A stretch of DNA of 64,000 nt, from NCBI GenBank assembly GCA_965197405.1, contig OZ240206.1, positions 3,038,001 to 3,102,000 of the forward strand. The letters are read 5' to 3'. A program made the translations under genes and the position numbers. The notes below the pieces were generated by a model that worked only from the letters and a program-made list of their open reading frames with translations, ran no database searches and was not told where the DNA came from. Positions 1 to 8,208 of this stretch are shown here, piece after piece; position 1 is the stretch's first letter, and each line of letters starts with the position of its first letter. The DNA comes from G965197405 sp965197405 (GTDB lineage Bacteria; Chloroflexota; Dehalococcoidia; Lucifugimonadales; JAGWBF01).

Positions 1-439
1 GAAGCTGGTACTCACCCACGGTCCACAGCTCTATCCCCCGGTGCGATTGCTCATAGAGTCCGGCTTCTTCATCTCCGCGGCGGACTTCCTGGAGGCGCAG
101 CGCGCTCGTGCCTTGTTCATCCGCCAGAGCCGCGACCTGCTGGAGGACGTGGACATTCTGGTGGGACCGATGACCCCCATCACGGCCCACAAGATCGGCG
201 CCGCCGAGGTGAAAGTTGGAGACATCGTCATGGGGTCGCGGCCTGCCCTTACCCAGTACACGCGGCCATTTAATCTCAACGGCTTCCCAGCTATAACGGT
301 GCCGTGCGGCTTTTCCGACGACGGACTGCCCATCGGCCTTCAGATCGCGGGGAGGCCCTTCGACGAGGAGACGGTGCTGAGGGCGGCCCATGCCTATGAG
401 CAAGCCACGGACTGGCACACGAGAAGGCCGCCCATATAA
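1..439 (+). CDS. Amidase signature enzyme, C-terminal part
   Basis: C-terminal end of an amidase-signature hydrolase (GatA-like fold). The reading frame is open from base 2, so the gene begins upstream of the window. The visible part carries the family's closing pattern: 'PAITVPCGF', 'GLPIGLQIAGRPFDE', and an end in 'AYEQATDWHTRRPPI', which closely parallels the end of the gatA at 33145 ('AYEQATGWQKRRPQL'). The Ser-Ser-Lys catalytic residues lie outside the window. No gatC is adjacent, so a stand-alone amidase is more likely than the tRNA amidotransferase subunit. The deacetylase gene follows after 52 bp on the same strand. Confidence 0.85.
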   Translation, partial: KLVLTHGPQLYPPVRLLIESGFFISAADFLEAQRARALFIRQSRDLLEDVDILVGPMTPITAHKIGAAEVKVGDIVMGSRPALTQYTRPFNLNGFPAITVPCGFSDDGLPIGLQIAGRPFDEETVLRAAHAYEQATDWHTRRPPI

Positions 440-491
440 TATAGCGGGGGAACTCTCGAAGAGAAGACCTTATTAGCGAAGGGAGATTCAG

Positions 492-1382
492 ATGACGGAG
501 CGAGATTTCGTAGGCTACAGTCTTAACCCACCGGCGGTGGAATGGCCCAATGGCGCGCGTATCGCGGTATCCGTGGTCGTGAACTACGAGGAAGGGTCGG
601 AGTACTCCCTTCTCGACGGGGACCCAACCGGGGAGAGCATGGGCGAGACCGAGTCGCCGGTCCCTCTGGGAGAGCGCGACCTCGCCAACGAGTCCTTCTT
701 CGAGTACGGGAGCAGGGTCGGGGTATGGCGCATCCTGAACATTCTCGACGAGTACGACGTGAAAGCTACCTTCTACTGCTGCGCAGTGGCCCTGGAGCGT
801 AATCCCGAGGTCGGACGCGAGATCGTCCGGCGGGGTCATGAGGTCTTCGGACACGGCTATCGCTGGGAGGAGTACTTCAAGATGGGCCGGGAGGAGGAAC
901 GGGAGGCCATCCGCAAGGCGGTGGAGTCCATTGCCCGCACCACGGGACAGCGGCCCCTCGGCTGGTACACCCGCTACGGCCCCAGCGTCAACACCAGGGA
1001 GCTGGTGGTGGAGGAGGGTGGGTTCATCTATGACTGCAACTCCTACAACGACGACTTGCCCTACTACACGAATGTGAACGGAAAGAGCTGGCTGGTCATC
1101 CCTTACTCCCTGGAAGTAAACGACACCAAGTTCTGGCGCGGCGGAATGGCAAAGCCCAGCGATTTCTACGAGACGGCCGCGAACACCTTCGACCTGCTGT
1201 ACCGGGAAGGAGCAACCCACCCCAAGATGATGTCCGTCGGCCTGCACTGCAGGATTATCGGCAGGCCCTCCAGGGCAGTGGCGCTCAGGCAGTTCCTCGA
1301 GCATGGCAGTGGGAGACCGGATGTTTGGTTCGCTCGCAGGATAGACATCGCCCGCTGGTGGCTCGAAAAGTACCCTTCCTAG
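492..1382 (+). CDS. Polysaccharide deacetylase family protein, PuuE allantoinase-like
   Basis: A 296-residue carbohydrate-esterase-4/NodB-fold hydrolase. The subgroup resembles PuuE-type allantoinases and related amide hydrolases rather than classical chitin deacetylases: it has 'KATFYCCAVALE', 'GHEVFGHGYRWEEY' and 'RPLGWYTRYGPS' in the order expected for that group. No signal peptide is visible, so it should act in the cytoplasm on a small cyclic amide or similar substrate. The ATG is preceded by a good ribosome site (aagggaga). It sits between an amidase and a peptidase on the same strand, consistent with nitrogen-compound breakdown. The exact substrate cannot be read from sequence. Confidence 0.85.
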   Translation: MTERDFVGYSLNPPAVEWPNGARIAVSVVVNYEEGSEYSLLDGDPTGESMGETESPVPLGERDLANESFFEYGSRVGVWRILNILDEYDVKATFYCCAVALERNPEVGREIVRRGHEVFGHGYRWEEYFKMGREEEREAIRKAVESIARTTGQRPLGWYTRYGPSVNTRELVVEEGGFIYDCNSYNDDLPYYTNVNGKSWLVIPYSLEVNDTKFWRGGMAKPSDFYETAANTFDLLYREGATHPKMMSVGLHCRIIGRPSRAVALRQFLEHGSGRPDVWFARRIDIARWWLEKYPS

Positions 1383-1426
1383 ATATGGGATTCGCCGTGT
1401 GATTCGATGAAGAAAGGGAATGAACC

Positions 1427-3376
1427 GTGACACAACAAGGAGCGCTCCCCCTCATCCCTCGCGAAGTCCTGTTCGGCAACCCGGACAAGGCCTCACCCAG
1501 GCTCAGCCATGACGGTTTCAGGATCGCGTACCTGGCCCCGGTCGAAGGTGTGCTGAATATATGGGCAGGCCCAGTTGCCGATATTGGAGCGGCTACGCCT
1601 GTGACGAGGGAGAAGGTGCGGGGCGTACGCATCTACTTCTGGGCGTACACTAACCAGCACATAATCTACCTTCAGGACAAGGGCGGGGATGAGAACTGGC
1701 GCGTCTACAGCGTGGACCTGAACACCGGCCGTATCGAGGACCTCACCCCTATGGAGGGTGTGCAGGCCCGAATCCAGGAGGTCAGCCCCAGCTTCCCGTC
1801 CGAGATAATCGTGGGCCTGAATGACCGCAATCCCGAGCTCCACGACCTCTATCGCGTCAACATCGGCACGGGCGAGAGGCAGCTGGTCTTGGAGAACGAG
1901 GGGTTCGCGGGCTTCCTCACCGACGATGACTACAACGTCCGGCTGGCCGTCCGGCTCACGTCCGACGGTGGCAGCGAAGCCCTGACGCCAACCGGCGCGG
2001 GCGCATGGGACCTCTTTATGAAAGTCGAGGCAGCCGACCTGCTGACCACGTCGCCCATCGGGTTCGACAAGACGGGCAAGACCCTTTACATGATTGACAG
2101 CCGGGGCAGAGACACGGCCGCGATGGCTGCAATCAACCTGGACACCCGGGAGGAGGCGGTGGTAGCCCAAGACCCGCGGGCGGATGTGAGCGACGTGATG
2201 GTCCACCCGACGGAGAAGACTATAGAGGCCGTCGCCTTCACCTACGACCGCAAGCAATGGCAGGTCCTGGATGATTCCATAGACAGGGACCTGGAATACC
2301 TTCGCACAGTCGCCGATGGCGACACCGAGGTAGTCAGCCGCACCCTTGACGACAAGCACTGGATTGTGGCTTACCTGATGGACGACGGCCCCGTCCGATA
2401 CTATCAATACGACCGCGAGGGGATGAAGGCGGAGTTCCTGTTTACGAACCGCATGCAACTGGAGGGACTGCCCCTGGCGAAGATGCACCCCGTCGTAATC
2501 GAGTCCCACGACGGGTGGGAGATCGTGAGCTACTACACCCTTCCCATAGGGAGTGACAGCGACGGCGACGCCATCCCGGACAGGCCCCTGCCCACTGTGC
2601 TCGACGTGCACGGCGGCCCGTGGGCAAGGGACAGCTGGGGCTACAACCCCACTCACCAGTTGCTTGCCAATCGCGGGTACGCTGTCCTGAGCGTCAACTT
2701 CCGGGGGTCCACCGGCCTTGGGAAAGGGTTCATCAACGCGGGGAACCTCGAGTGGGGCCGCAAGATGCACGACGACCTGATTGACTCGGTCCAATGGGCC
2801 ATCGAAAAGGGGATTGCGGACCCCCAGCGCGTCGCCATATCGGGCGGCAGCTACGGCGGGTACGCCACGCTGGTGGGTATGACCTTCACCCCGGACTACT
2901 TCGCCTGCGGCGTGGATATTGTGGGGCCGTCTAACCTGGTAACGCTGATTGAGTCCATCCCGCCCTACTGGGTGCCCACCACCGAGCTATGGGCGACGCG
3001 GGTCGGAGACCACAGGACCGAGGAAGGGCGGGCATTGCTGACGGAGCGCTCCCCGCTGACTTACGTGGACCGGATCAAGAGGCCCCTGCTGATTGGGCAG
3101 GGGGCCAACGACCCTCGCGTGAAGCAAGCCGAGTCGGACCAGATCGTCCGAGCGATGCAGGAGAAGGACATCCCGGTCACCTATGTCCTGTACCCCGACG
3201 AGGGTCATGGATTCGCCAGGCCCGAGAACAATCTCTCTTTCAACGCCGTCACCGAGGCGTTCCTTGCCGGGCACCTCGGCGGAAGGTTCCAGCCCATAGG
3301 CGACGACTTCAAAGGCTCGTCAATTACCGTGCCCACAGGAGGAGAGCAGGTTCCCGGTCTTATGGACGCCCTGTAG
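1427..3376 (+). CDS. S9 family (prolyl oligopeptidase-type) serine peptidase
   Basis: A 649-residue protein with an N-terminal beta-propeller (about residues 1-380; WD40/DPP-like repeats such as 'DKGGDENWRVYSVDL') and a C-terminal alpha/beta-hydrolase domain. The catalytic triad is visible: Ser475 in 'GGSYGG', Asp562 in 'GQGANDPRV' and His594 in 'PDEGHGF'. The family cleaves short peptides, often as acylaminoacyl or dipeptidyl peptidases. No signal peptide is seen, so it is probably cytoplasmic. Translation starts at GTG, behind 'agaaaggga'. It ends 23 bp before the convergent SDR gene. Confidence 0.93.
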   Translation: MTQQGALPLIPREVLFGNPDKASPRLSHDGFRIAYLAPVEGVLNIWAGPVADIGAATPVTREKVRGVRIYFWAYTNQHIIYLQDKGGDENWRVYSVDLNTGRIEDLTPMEGVQARIQEVSPSFPSEIIVGLNDRNPELHDLYRVNIGTGERQLVLENEGFAGFLTDDDYNVRLAVRLTSDGGSEALTPTGAGAWDLFMKVEAADLLTTSPIGFDKTGKTLYMIDSRGRDTAAMAAINLDTREEAVVAQDPRADVSDVMVHPTEKTIEAVAFTYDRKQWQVLDDSIDRDLEYLRTVADGDTEVVSRTLDDKHWIVAYLMDDGPVRYYQYDREGMKAEFLFTNRMQLEGLPLAKMHPVVIESHDGWEIVSYYTLPIGSDSDGDAIPDRPLPTVLDVHGGPWARDSWGYNPTHQLLANRGYAVLSVNFRGSTGLGKGFINAGNLEWGRKMHDDLIDSVQWAIEKGIADPQRVAISGGSYGGYATLVGMTFTPDYFACGVDIVGPSNLVTLIESIPPYWVPTTELWATRVGDHRTEEGRALLTERSPLTYVDRIKRPLLIGQGANDPRVKQAESDQIVRAMQEKDIPVTYVLYPDEGHGFARPENNLSFNAVTEAFLAGHLGGRFQPIGDDFKGSSITVPTGGEQVPGLMDAL

Positions 3377-3399
3377 ACCAACTAGACCAGTCCGGGCGT

Positions 3400-4161
3400 T
3401 CAGGGATGGGCCATGAGGCCGCCGTCCACGTAGACGGGTTGGCCGGTGGTGTAGTCGCAGGCATCGGAGGCCAGGTAGACCAGCAGAGGCCCAATGTCCC
3501 TGGGGTGGCCCCTTCGTCGCAGGGGTATGTAACGCACCAGAAGCTCCTTCTGCGCCTCTTCCGGCGGCACTTCCTCCTCGCTGAACCAGCCGGTGCCGAT
3601 GGCGTTGACTCGTATGTTATGCCTTCCCCATTCCAGGGCCAGCGCCCGCGTCAGCTGGAGCACCGCGCCCTGGCTGGCGCAGTAGGTCGCGGAGTTCCAT
3701 AGCCCGCGCTCCGCCAATCCCGATATTATGTTAACTATCCTTCCGCCGCCCTGTTCCAGCATCTTCCTGCCTACCGCCCGGCATAGCAGGAAGACCGTCT
3801 TCACGTTCCAGTCCATCACCGCCTCGAACTCGTCGAGAGTGACCCCGTCGAAGGGTTTGGCGAACTCGGTGCGGAAGTTGTTTACCAGTATATCCACGCG
3901 CCCCCAGCGGTCCAGAGCGTCGCGCAGCGCCGTCTCCACGTAGTCCTCGAGGGTGCTCTCGCACAGGGTCCCGTATGCCTCTCCACCCACACCCCTCGCC
4001 CTTCGCACGGCCTCGGTTACTACCTCATCCCTCCGCGCTATGACGAAGACATTGGCCCCGGCTTCGGCCAGGACCTCCGCCAGAAACGGGGTGGCAAAGT
4101 CGTTATTGGTAGCGACTATGGCGACTTTGTTGGACAGACTGTACTCTTCGATGATGGGCAA
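3400..4161 (-). CDS. Divergent short-chain dehydrogenase lacking canonical motifs
   Basis: A 253-residue SDR-fold protein. The overall pattern is SDR ('RIVNIISG', 'LTRALALEWGRHNIRVNAIGTGW', 'PVYVDGGLMAHP'), but key residues are changed. The glycine-rich TGxxxGIG loop reads 'ATNNDFATP', NNAG reads 'NNFR', and the YxxxK active site reads 'YCASQ', so the catalytic Lys is Gln. The frame can be opened at 4182, but TTG at 4161 has a GAGGAG site 6 nt upstream and is preferred. It lies 10 bp after a canonical SDR (4172-4978). It may be a structural or regulatory partner of that enzyme, or use an altered chemistry; both are inference. Confidence 0.8.
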   Translation of the reverse strand: MPIIEEYSLSNKVAIVATNNDFATPFLAEVLAEAGANVFVIARRDEVVTEAVRRARGVGGEAYGTLCESTLEDYVETALRDALDRWGRVDILVNNFRTEFAKPFDGVTLDEFEAVMDWNVKTVFLLCRAVGRKMLEQGGGRIVNIISGLAERGLWNSATYCASQGAVLQLTRALALEWGRHNIRVNAIGTGWFSEEEVPPEEAQKELLVRYIPLRRRGHPRDIGPLLVYLASDACDYTTGQPVYVDGGLMAHP

Positions 4162-4171
4162 TTTAGTCTCC

Positions 4172-4978
4172 TCAAATCTCAAGAGGGATTTCGGGGGCGT
4201 GGCCCGTGGGTGAGAAACCTCCGGCCAGACCGCCTCCGTCCAGGGTGATCATCTCGCCGTTCATATAGTTGGAGGCGTCGGAGGCCAGGAAAACCGAGAT
4301 GGGGCCTATATCTCCCGGGACCCCCAGCCTGCCGATGGGTATCACGTCTCCGGAGGTGGGCAGGCTGTCCCGCATGGAGTCCGTGCCCCTGGTTGGTATG
4401 AACCCTGGCACGATTGTGTTGGCCGTGACCCCATATCGCCCCAGACTCATGGCCAGGGTGCGGGTGAGCTGCATCATACCGCCCTTGCTACAGGCGTATA
4501 CGTATATGTCCCTCCCGCCACGCAAGCCGAAACCTGAAGACACGTTGATAATCTTCCCGCCGCCCCTGTCTACCATGTGCTTGGAGACGGCGCGGGCGCA
4601 GTAGAAGGCGCCGCTCAGGTTCGTGCCAATGCCAGCGTGCCACTCCTCGTCGCTTATCTCCCAAATGGGGCTGTGGACGTTCTCCGAGGTCCTTCCCGCG
4701 TTGTTTATCAGCACGTCCACCTTGCCGAAACGCTCCAGGGTGCGCGCAACCATGTCGTTCACTTGGCCGGAGTCGCTCACATCGGTGGGAATGGCCAGCG
4801 CCTCCCTGCCCAGATCCTTCACTTCGGCCACCGCCTCATCTATGGGGCCTGCTCTCCGGGAGGCAATGGATAGGTCCGCTCCCGCCCTTGCCAGAGAGCG
4901 CACGATGGCCCTTCCCAAACCCGTGCCACCCCCTGTAACGATGACTATCTTTCCATCGAGGCTAAGCCGCTCCAGCAA
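4172..4978 (-). CDS. Short-chain dehydrogenase/reductase, canonical
   Basis: A 268-residue NAD(P)-dependent oxidoreductase with a complete set of classical SDR signatures: 'TGGGTGLGRA' near the N-terminus, 'NNAG', the active-site Ser in 'INVSSG', and the 'YACSK' catalytic Tyr/Lys pair. FabG-like length. The start is TTG at 4978 with AGGAGG 7 nt upstream. It ends 10 bp before the divergent SDR and begins 10 bp after birA, forming a tight birA-SDR-SDR transcription unit. The substrate cannot be predicted; a 3-hydroxyacyl or cyclic alcohol is typical for the class. Confidence 0.92.
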   Translation of the reverse strand: MLERLSLDGKIVIVTGGGTGLGRAIVRSLARAGADLSIASRRAGPIDEAVAEVKDLGREALAIPTDVSDSGQVNDMVARTLERFGKVDVLINNAGRTSENVHSPIWEISDEEWHAGIGTNLSGAFYCARAVSKHMVDRGGGKIINVSSGFGLRGGRDIYVYACSKGGMMQLTRTLAMSLGRYGVTANTIVPGFIPTRGTDSMRDSLPTSGDVIPIGRLGVPGDIGPISVFLASDASNYMNGEMITLDGGGLAGGFSPTGHAPEIPLEI

Positions 4979-4988
4979 CCCCTACCTC

Positions 4989-5792
4989 CTAATCCTGGCT
5001 ATCCTGGGGACTCTCCCCCGATGTGACCTCTCCCGCCGGGAGGGTCGCCAGCGTATTGTCTTCCAGACGCAGCAAAAGGTTCCCTACCTCGTCCACGTCC
5101 TCGGCATAGCCCGTGTACACGTCGTCCTGCCACCGCACCTCCACCCGGCTTCCAAGGGTATCCAGGAGTCCCTTCCATTCCTCTACCGGCATGTGGAAGT
5201 CCTGGCCCTTGAGGGCCAAATAGAGGCCGTCCATCTCCTGAAGCAGGTGCTTCAGGACCACTTCCCGGTCAATCTGCCTGGCCGTCTCTACGTTCAGGCT
5301 GGTGGCCAGACCTGCTAGAGCGTCCACCGTAGAAGGGTCCAGGGCCACGTTTACCCCAATCCCCACCACGGCGTATTGTACGTCGTTGTCCTGGAGGGCG
5401 TTTTCCACCAGGATGCCGGAGACCTTCTTACCGCGTAACCTGATGTCGTTGGGCCACTTGATGGTGGGCTTCAGGCCCGTGGACTTGCGTATGGCGCGGG
5501 CTACGGCCACGCCGGATATTATGCTGAGGTACTGGAGCGCCTGGAGAGAGGGCCGGAAGAGTATGGACAGGTAGAGGTTTCCAGGCTGGGAGACCCACAC
5601 TCTTTGGAAGCGGCCCCGCCCGGCAACCTGCTCCTCGGCCAGTATGACGGTTCCCTCCTCTGCTCCCTGCCGGGCTTGACGCGCCGTCTCGTCCATTGTG
5701 GAGGAGAGGCGGGGGAAATAGATTATCCGTCTACCCACTACCCGGGTATACAGCCCTTCCCGCAACATGGCCGACACTACGTTTCCGGGCAA
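4989..5792 (-). CDS. birA: Biotin--[acetyl-CoA-carboxylase] ligase
   Basis: A 267-residue biotin protein ligase that attaches biotin to the carrier lysine of biotin-dependent carboxylases. It has the ligase core 'STMDET', 'GRGRFQRVW' (biotin-AMP loop; the usual second Gly is Gln here), 'IKWPNDI' with the catalytic Lys, 'GKKVSGILVE' and 'VVGIGVNV', then the small C-terminal beta barrel. The N-terminal winged-helix repressor domain of E. coli BirA is absent, so this is a monofunctional enzyme without operator binding. The start is TTG at 5792 behind GGGAGG. Confidence 0.95.
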   Translation of the reverse strand: MPGNVVSAMLREGLYTRVVGRRIIYFPRLSSTMDETARQARQGAEEGTVILAEEQVAGRGRFQRVWVSQPGNLYLSILFRPSLQALQYLSIISGVAVARAIRKSTGLKPTIKWPNDIRLRGKKVSGILVENALQDNDVQYAVVGIGVNVALDPSTVDALAGLATSLNVETARQIDREVVLKHLLQEMDGLYLALKGQDFHMPVEEWKGLLDTLGSRVEVRWQDDVYTGYAEDVDEVGNLLLRLEDNTLATLPAGEVTSGESPQDSQD

Positions 5793-5807
5793 GGCTCCTC
5801 CCTTCGA

Positions 5808-5983
5808 GAGGCTCCATCTTTAATTGTCACCCCCAGCGGAGCGAGGGGCCTAAAGTTCTGGCCGGGGCTGCCTTCGCTCCGGTTTTTGTTAGGCGCTGTT
5901 ACAGATTCCTCGCTTCGCTCCGTTCGGAATGACGCGCGGCGGGGACCTGTATTCATCTAGCGTCGAGGAGCAAAAGGTCCCTG
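5808..5983. repeat. Family A MITE-like element (copy A1)
   Basis: Imperfect palindrome filling the gap between birA and the MaoC gene. The left arm is 'aattgtcacccccagcgg' and the right arm 'cgcttcgctccgttcggaat', with 'gtattcat' and 'ggtccctg' at the right edge. It matches the other family A copies in this window. Target duplication is not clear here. Confidence 0.7.
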
Positions 5984-6011
5984 CCCCGACACGCTCCGGG
6001 GCCTGGGCGAG

Positions 6012-6467
6012 CTAGGGCTGGCGGCTGGGCAACGATATTATGGCCTTGCCCCCTGCGAGCCGGCCGCTCTCCTCGTTGGACATATACACGTCACACTCCA
6101 CCAGGTACTCCCCACCCTCTTCTCGCTTGTCAGTCACCAGGGCGGCGATAACCACCGGCCTGTGAGGCACCGGCTGGCGGAACACCACGTCCAGGTGCTT
6201 CAAGACCCCCGCGGGCGACCCCGGAGGCGCGGAGCACCAGCCGGTGAGAAGCTGGGCCATCAGGGCCATACTCATGGCGCCGGGGACTATAGGCCCCGCC
6301 AGGCCCACTTCCTTCGCCGCCTTTTCGTCGGTGAAGCGGTTGGGTACGGGGTTGTCCCAGACCTGGCAGAAGTCTGCCACAGCCTCCCGCCTTATATCCT
6401 TTTGCAGTGGGCCGATTTCATCTCCAAGCTCCACGTCTTCGTAGTATTGGATAGCTCCCTGTCCCAT
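6012..6467 (-). CDS. MaoC-like hot-dog dehydratase
   Basis: A 151-residue single hot-dog domain protein of the MaoC/(R)-hydratase group, which hydrates or dehydrates acyl-CoA or acyl-carrier substrates. Visible features are 'YYEDVELGDEIGP' at the N-terminus, 'NRFTDEKAA', 'GPIVPGAMSMALMAQLL' (the substrate-tunnel helix) and 'VVFRQPVPH'. The classical Asp-His hydratase dyad (DxNPxH) appears as 'DNPVPNRF', so the His may be lacking. It lies 3 bp downstream of a second, related hot-dog gene; the two together probably form a heteromeric two-subunit dehydratase. Confidence 0.85.
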   Translation of the reverse strand: MGQGAIQYYEDVELGDEIGPLQKDIRREAVADFCQVWDNPVPNRFTDEKAAKEVGLAGPIVPGAMSMALMAQLLTGWCSAPPGSPAGVLKHLDVVFRQPVPHRPVVIAALVTDKREEGGEYLVECDVYMSNEESGRLAGGKAIISLPSRQP

Positions 6468-6470
6468 GAC

Positions 6471-6920
6471 CTACTCTCTCACAGCGTAAGATTCCTGGAC
6501 CGCCGCCACTTTCTCGCCCATTCCGTTGGTGAAGACTGTCTCCCACACGATAAAGACCATCGTCCCGGAGCGGCCGGTCTTGGGGTAGACCTCCTTGAGG
6601 TAGGACGAGGCCATCAGCGAGTCCCCGGCCACCACGGGGGCCAACGTCTCCACCACCTGCCCGGCGTGGAACCGCACGCTGCCGAAATTCAGATTAATAT
6701 CCGGTATTGTCACTCCCCGGATGAAGATGATGCACAGGGTAGGCGGCGCAATGACACCGGAGTAGCCCGCCTTCCTGGCAGCCTCTTCATCGGTATATAC
6801 CGGGTTGGTCTCATCAATGGCCCTGCAATAATGTTGGATTAGCTCCCTGGTCACCTCAAAGGGCCCTGCTCTATGCTCCTTGCCCAGGAGGGACCTGTCG
6901 TATTCGAGATCTAGCACCAT
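6471..6920 (-). CDS. MaoC/FAS1-type dehydratase domain protein
   Basis: A 149-residue hot-dog protein of the N-terminal MaoC type: 'GKEHRAGPFEVTRELIQHYCRAIDETNPVYTDEE' is the characteristic opening, followed by 'VIAPPTLCI' and 'LNFGSVRFHAGQVVETLAPV'. The frame is open further upstream, but ATG 6920 has a GAGGAG site and clears the stop of the preceding gene by 13 bp. It is the natural partner of the adjacent 6012-6467 gene. In archaeal and actinobacterial (R)-hydratases the two halves occur as separate subunits in the same order. Confidence 0.85.
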   Translation of the reverse strand: MVLDLEYDRSLLGKEHRAGPFEVTRELIQHYCRAIDETNPVYTDEEAARKAGYSGVIAPPTLCIIFIRGVTIPDINLNFGSVRFHAGQVVETLAPVVAGDSLMASSYLKEVYPKTGRSGTMVFIVWETVFTNGMGEKVAAVQESYAVRE

Positions 6921-6933
6921 TGCTGCTCCTCTT

Positions 6934-7608
6934 TCACTCCCATGCGGGGCCGTCTGGGTCGGTATCCTCCAGGCGGACCGGGCTAAACTCCCCGGAGCGG
7001 AGGGCCTCCACCAACTCCCCTTCGTTTCGTATGCTCGTCTTGAACAGGGTGAGGCATGAGCCAATGGAGCTGACCAGGTGGGCGTCGCTGCCGCCAATCC
7101 CTTTATACCCCTGTTCCTGGGCCAGGCGCACAGCGCGCTCGTTCTCTCCCTTGCGGCTCCCGCCGTTCAGCGCCTCAACGATATGTATACCGGAGAACCG
7201 GACGCCATCGCCTATGAACTCGCACAGACCTATGCCCGGTCTTCCCGGATGGGCGGGAACGGCTATAGCCCCGCACTCTCCGGCCTCCCTGATGAGCTGA
7301 AGAGAGTCCATGGTCACGTCGGAGAAATCAACGGCCTTGAGCAGCCCTTCATTCACGCCATAGACCAGGAAGTGGCCGTGGCGGGTATCCAACTCCGATC
7401 CCTTCAGCACGAGCACCCCGTACTCCTGGGCCAGGGACGAGTAGTCCGCGTCCTTATCGAACTTGCGGTGCTCGGTCAGAACGATGGCGTCCAGGGTGTA
7501 GCCCCGCTTCCTGAGCACCTGTACCCACTTCAGGTACTGCTCAACGGTGGCCCTGGAGTCGTCCGAGGACACGGAATGGCTGTGCATGTCTATGAACGTT
7601 CTCTTCAT
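6934..7608 (-). CDS. PHP-domain metal-dependent phosphoesterase-like protein
   Basis: A 224-residue protein of the PHP family, trinuclear-metal phosphoesterases related to histidinol phosphatase and the PHP domain of DNA polymerase III. Metal-ligand motifs are in order: 'DMHSHS' (residues about 6-11), 'TEHRKFDKD', 'GSELDT', 'HFLVYG', 'PAHPGRPG' and the C-terminal 'GGSDAHL'. ATG 7608 is chosen because it forms an ATGA overlap with the upstream gene's stop; an earlier in-frame start at 7632 is possible. The overlap indicates translational coupling to the TPP-enzyme subunit. Confidence 0.88.
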   Translation of the reverse strand: MKRTFIDMHSHSVSSDDSRATVEQYLKWVQVLRKRGYTLDAIVLTEHRKFDKDADYSSLAQEYGVLVLKGSELDTRHGHFLVYGVNEGLLKAVDFSDVTMDSLQLIREAGECGAIAVPAHPGRPGIGLCEFIGDGVRFSGIHIVEALNGGSRKGENERAVRLAQEQGYKGIGGSDAHLVSSIGSCLTLFKTSIRNEGELVEALRSGEFSPVRLEDTDPDGPAWE

Positions 7609-8186
7609 GCCTCTACACGCTTCTTGAGCCACAGGGAGAAGCTGTGTCCCAGGGTCACCGGGTCGTCCAGGAGCAGGGGTACGCTGGCGTTCCCCCGGGC
7701 TATCTTCATATGTATGAAGCCGGGGCCGTCCACCTCCAGGGCGGAGGCCAAGGCGCTCCTCAGCCCCGCATCGTCGTTGGCCTTCCAGGTCTTTAGCCCG
7801 CAGGAGCCGGCCACGGCAGCCAGGTCCAACCTATCTGTGAAGGTGGGCTGACCTCCGGTAGAAGCGTAGGACTCGTTGTCCAACACTATCATGAGCAGCT
7901 TCCGGGGCTGCAAGTAACCGATGGTGCTCAGGGCATTCATGTTCATGAGCATTCCGCCGTCACCCTCCACGCCCACGCACCGGCTGATGGAGCTCTCCTC
8001 CAGGGACAGGCTCAATCCGAGGACTATGGAGCTTACCAGCCCCATCGAGTCTACCACATAGAGATGGTTCGGTCTCTTGCCAAGGTGGGACATCTCGCGG
8101 GAGGTGGCGCCGCACGTCAGGACTACAGGATCATTGGGGAACTCTGCGGAGATGGCTTTCAAGGCGTCTATTCTCTGGACCGGCAT
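7605..8186 (-). CDS. Thiamine-diphosphate enzyme, PP-binding (beta) subunit, sulfopyruvate decarboxylase-like
   Basis: A 193-residue C-terminal-type ThDP enzyme subunit. The ThDP/Mg motif is visible as 'GDGGMLMNMNAL' followed about 20 residues later by 'LDNESYASTGGQP'. Size and motif spacing match the ComE beta subunit of sulfopyruvate decarboxylase and the corresponding half of phosphonopyruvate decarboxylase. It overlaps the PHP gene by 4 bp and follows the matching alpha subunit by 22 bp. The expected reaction is non-oxidative decarboxylation of a 2-oxo acid to an aldehyde; the true substrate is unknown. Confidence 0.85.
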   Translation of the reverse strand: MPVQRIDALKAISAEFPNDPVVLTCGATSREMSHLGKRPNHLYVVDSMGLVSSIVLGLSLSLEESSISRCVGVEGDGGMLMNMNALSTIGYLQPRKLLMIVLDNESYASTGGQPTFTDRLDLAAVAGSCGLKTWKANDDAGLRSALASALEVDGPGFIHMKIARGNASVPLLLDDPVTLGHSFSLWLKKRVEA

Positions 8187-8208
8187 ACGCGCGCTTTCTA
8201 TCCCTTTC

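Noticed and set aside
1..439. Calling the first partial gene gatA
   Set aside because: No gatC or gatB neighbour is present, and a true gatA with gatC is found at 32741-34611.
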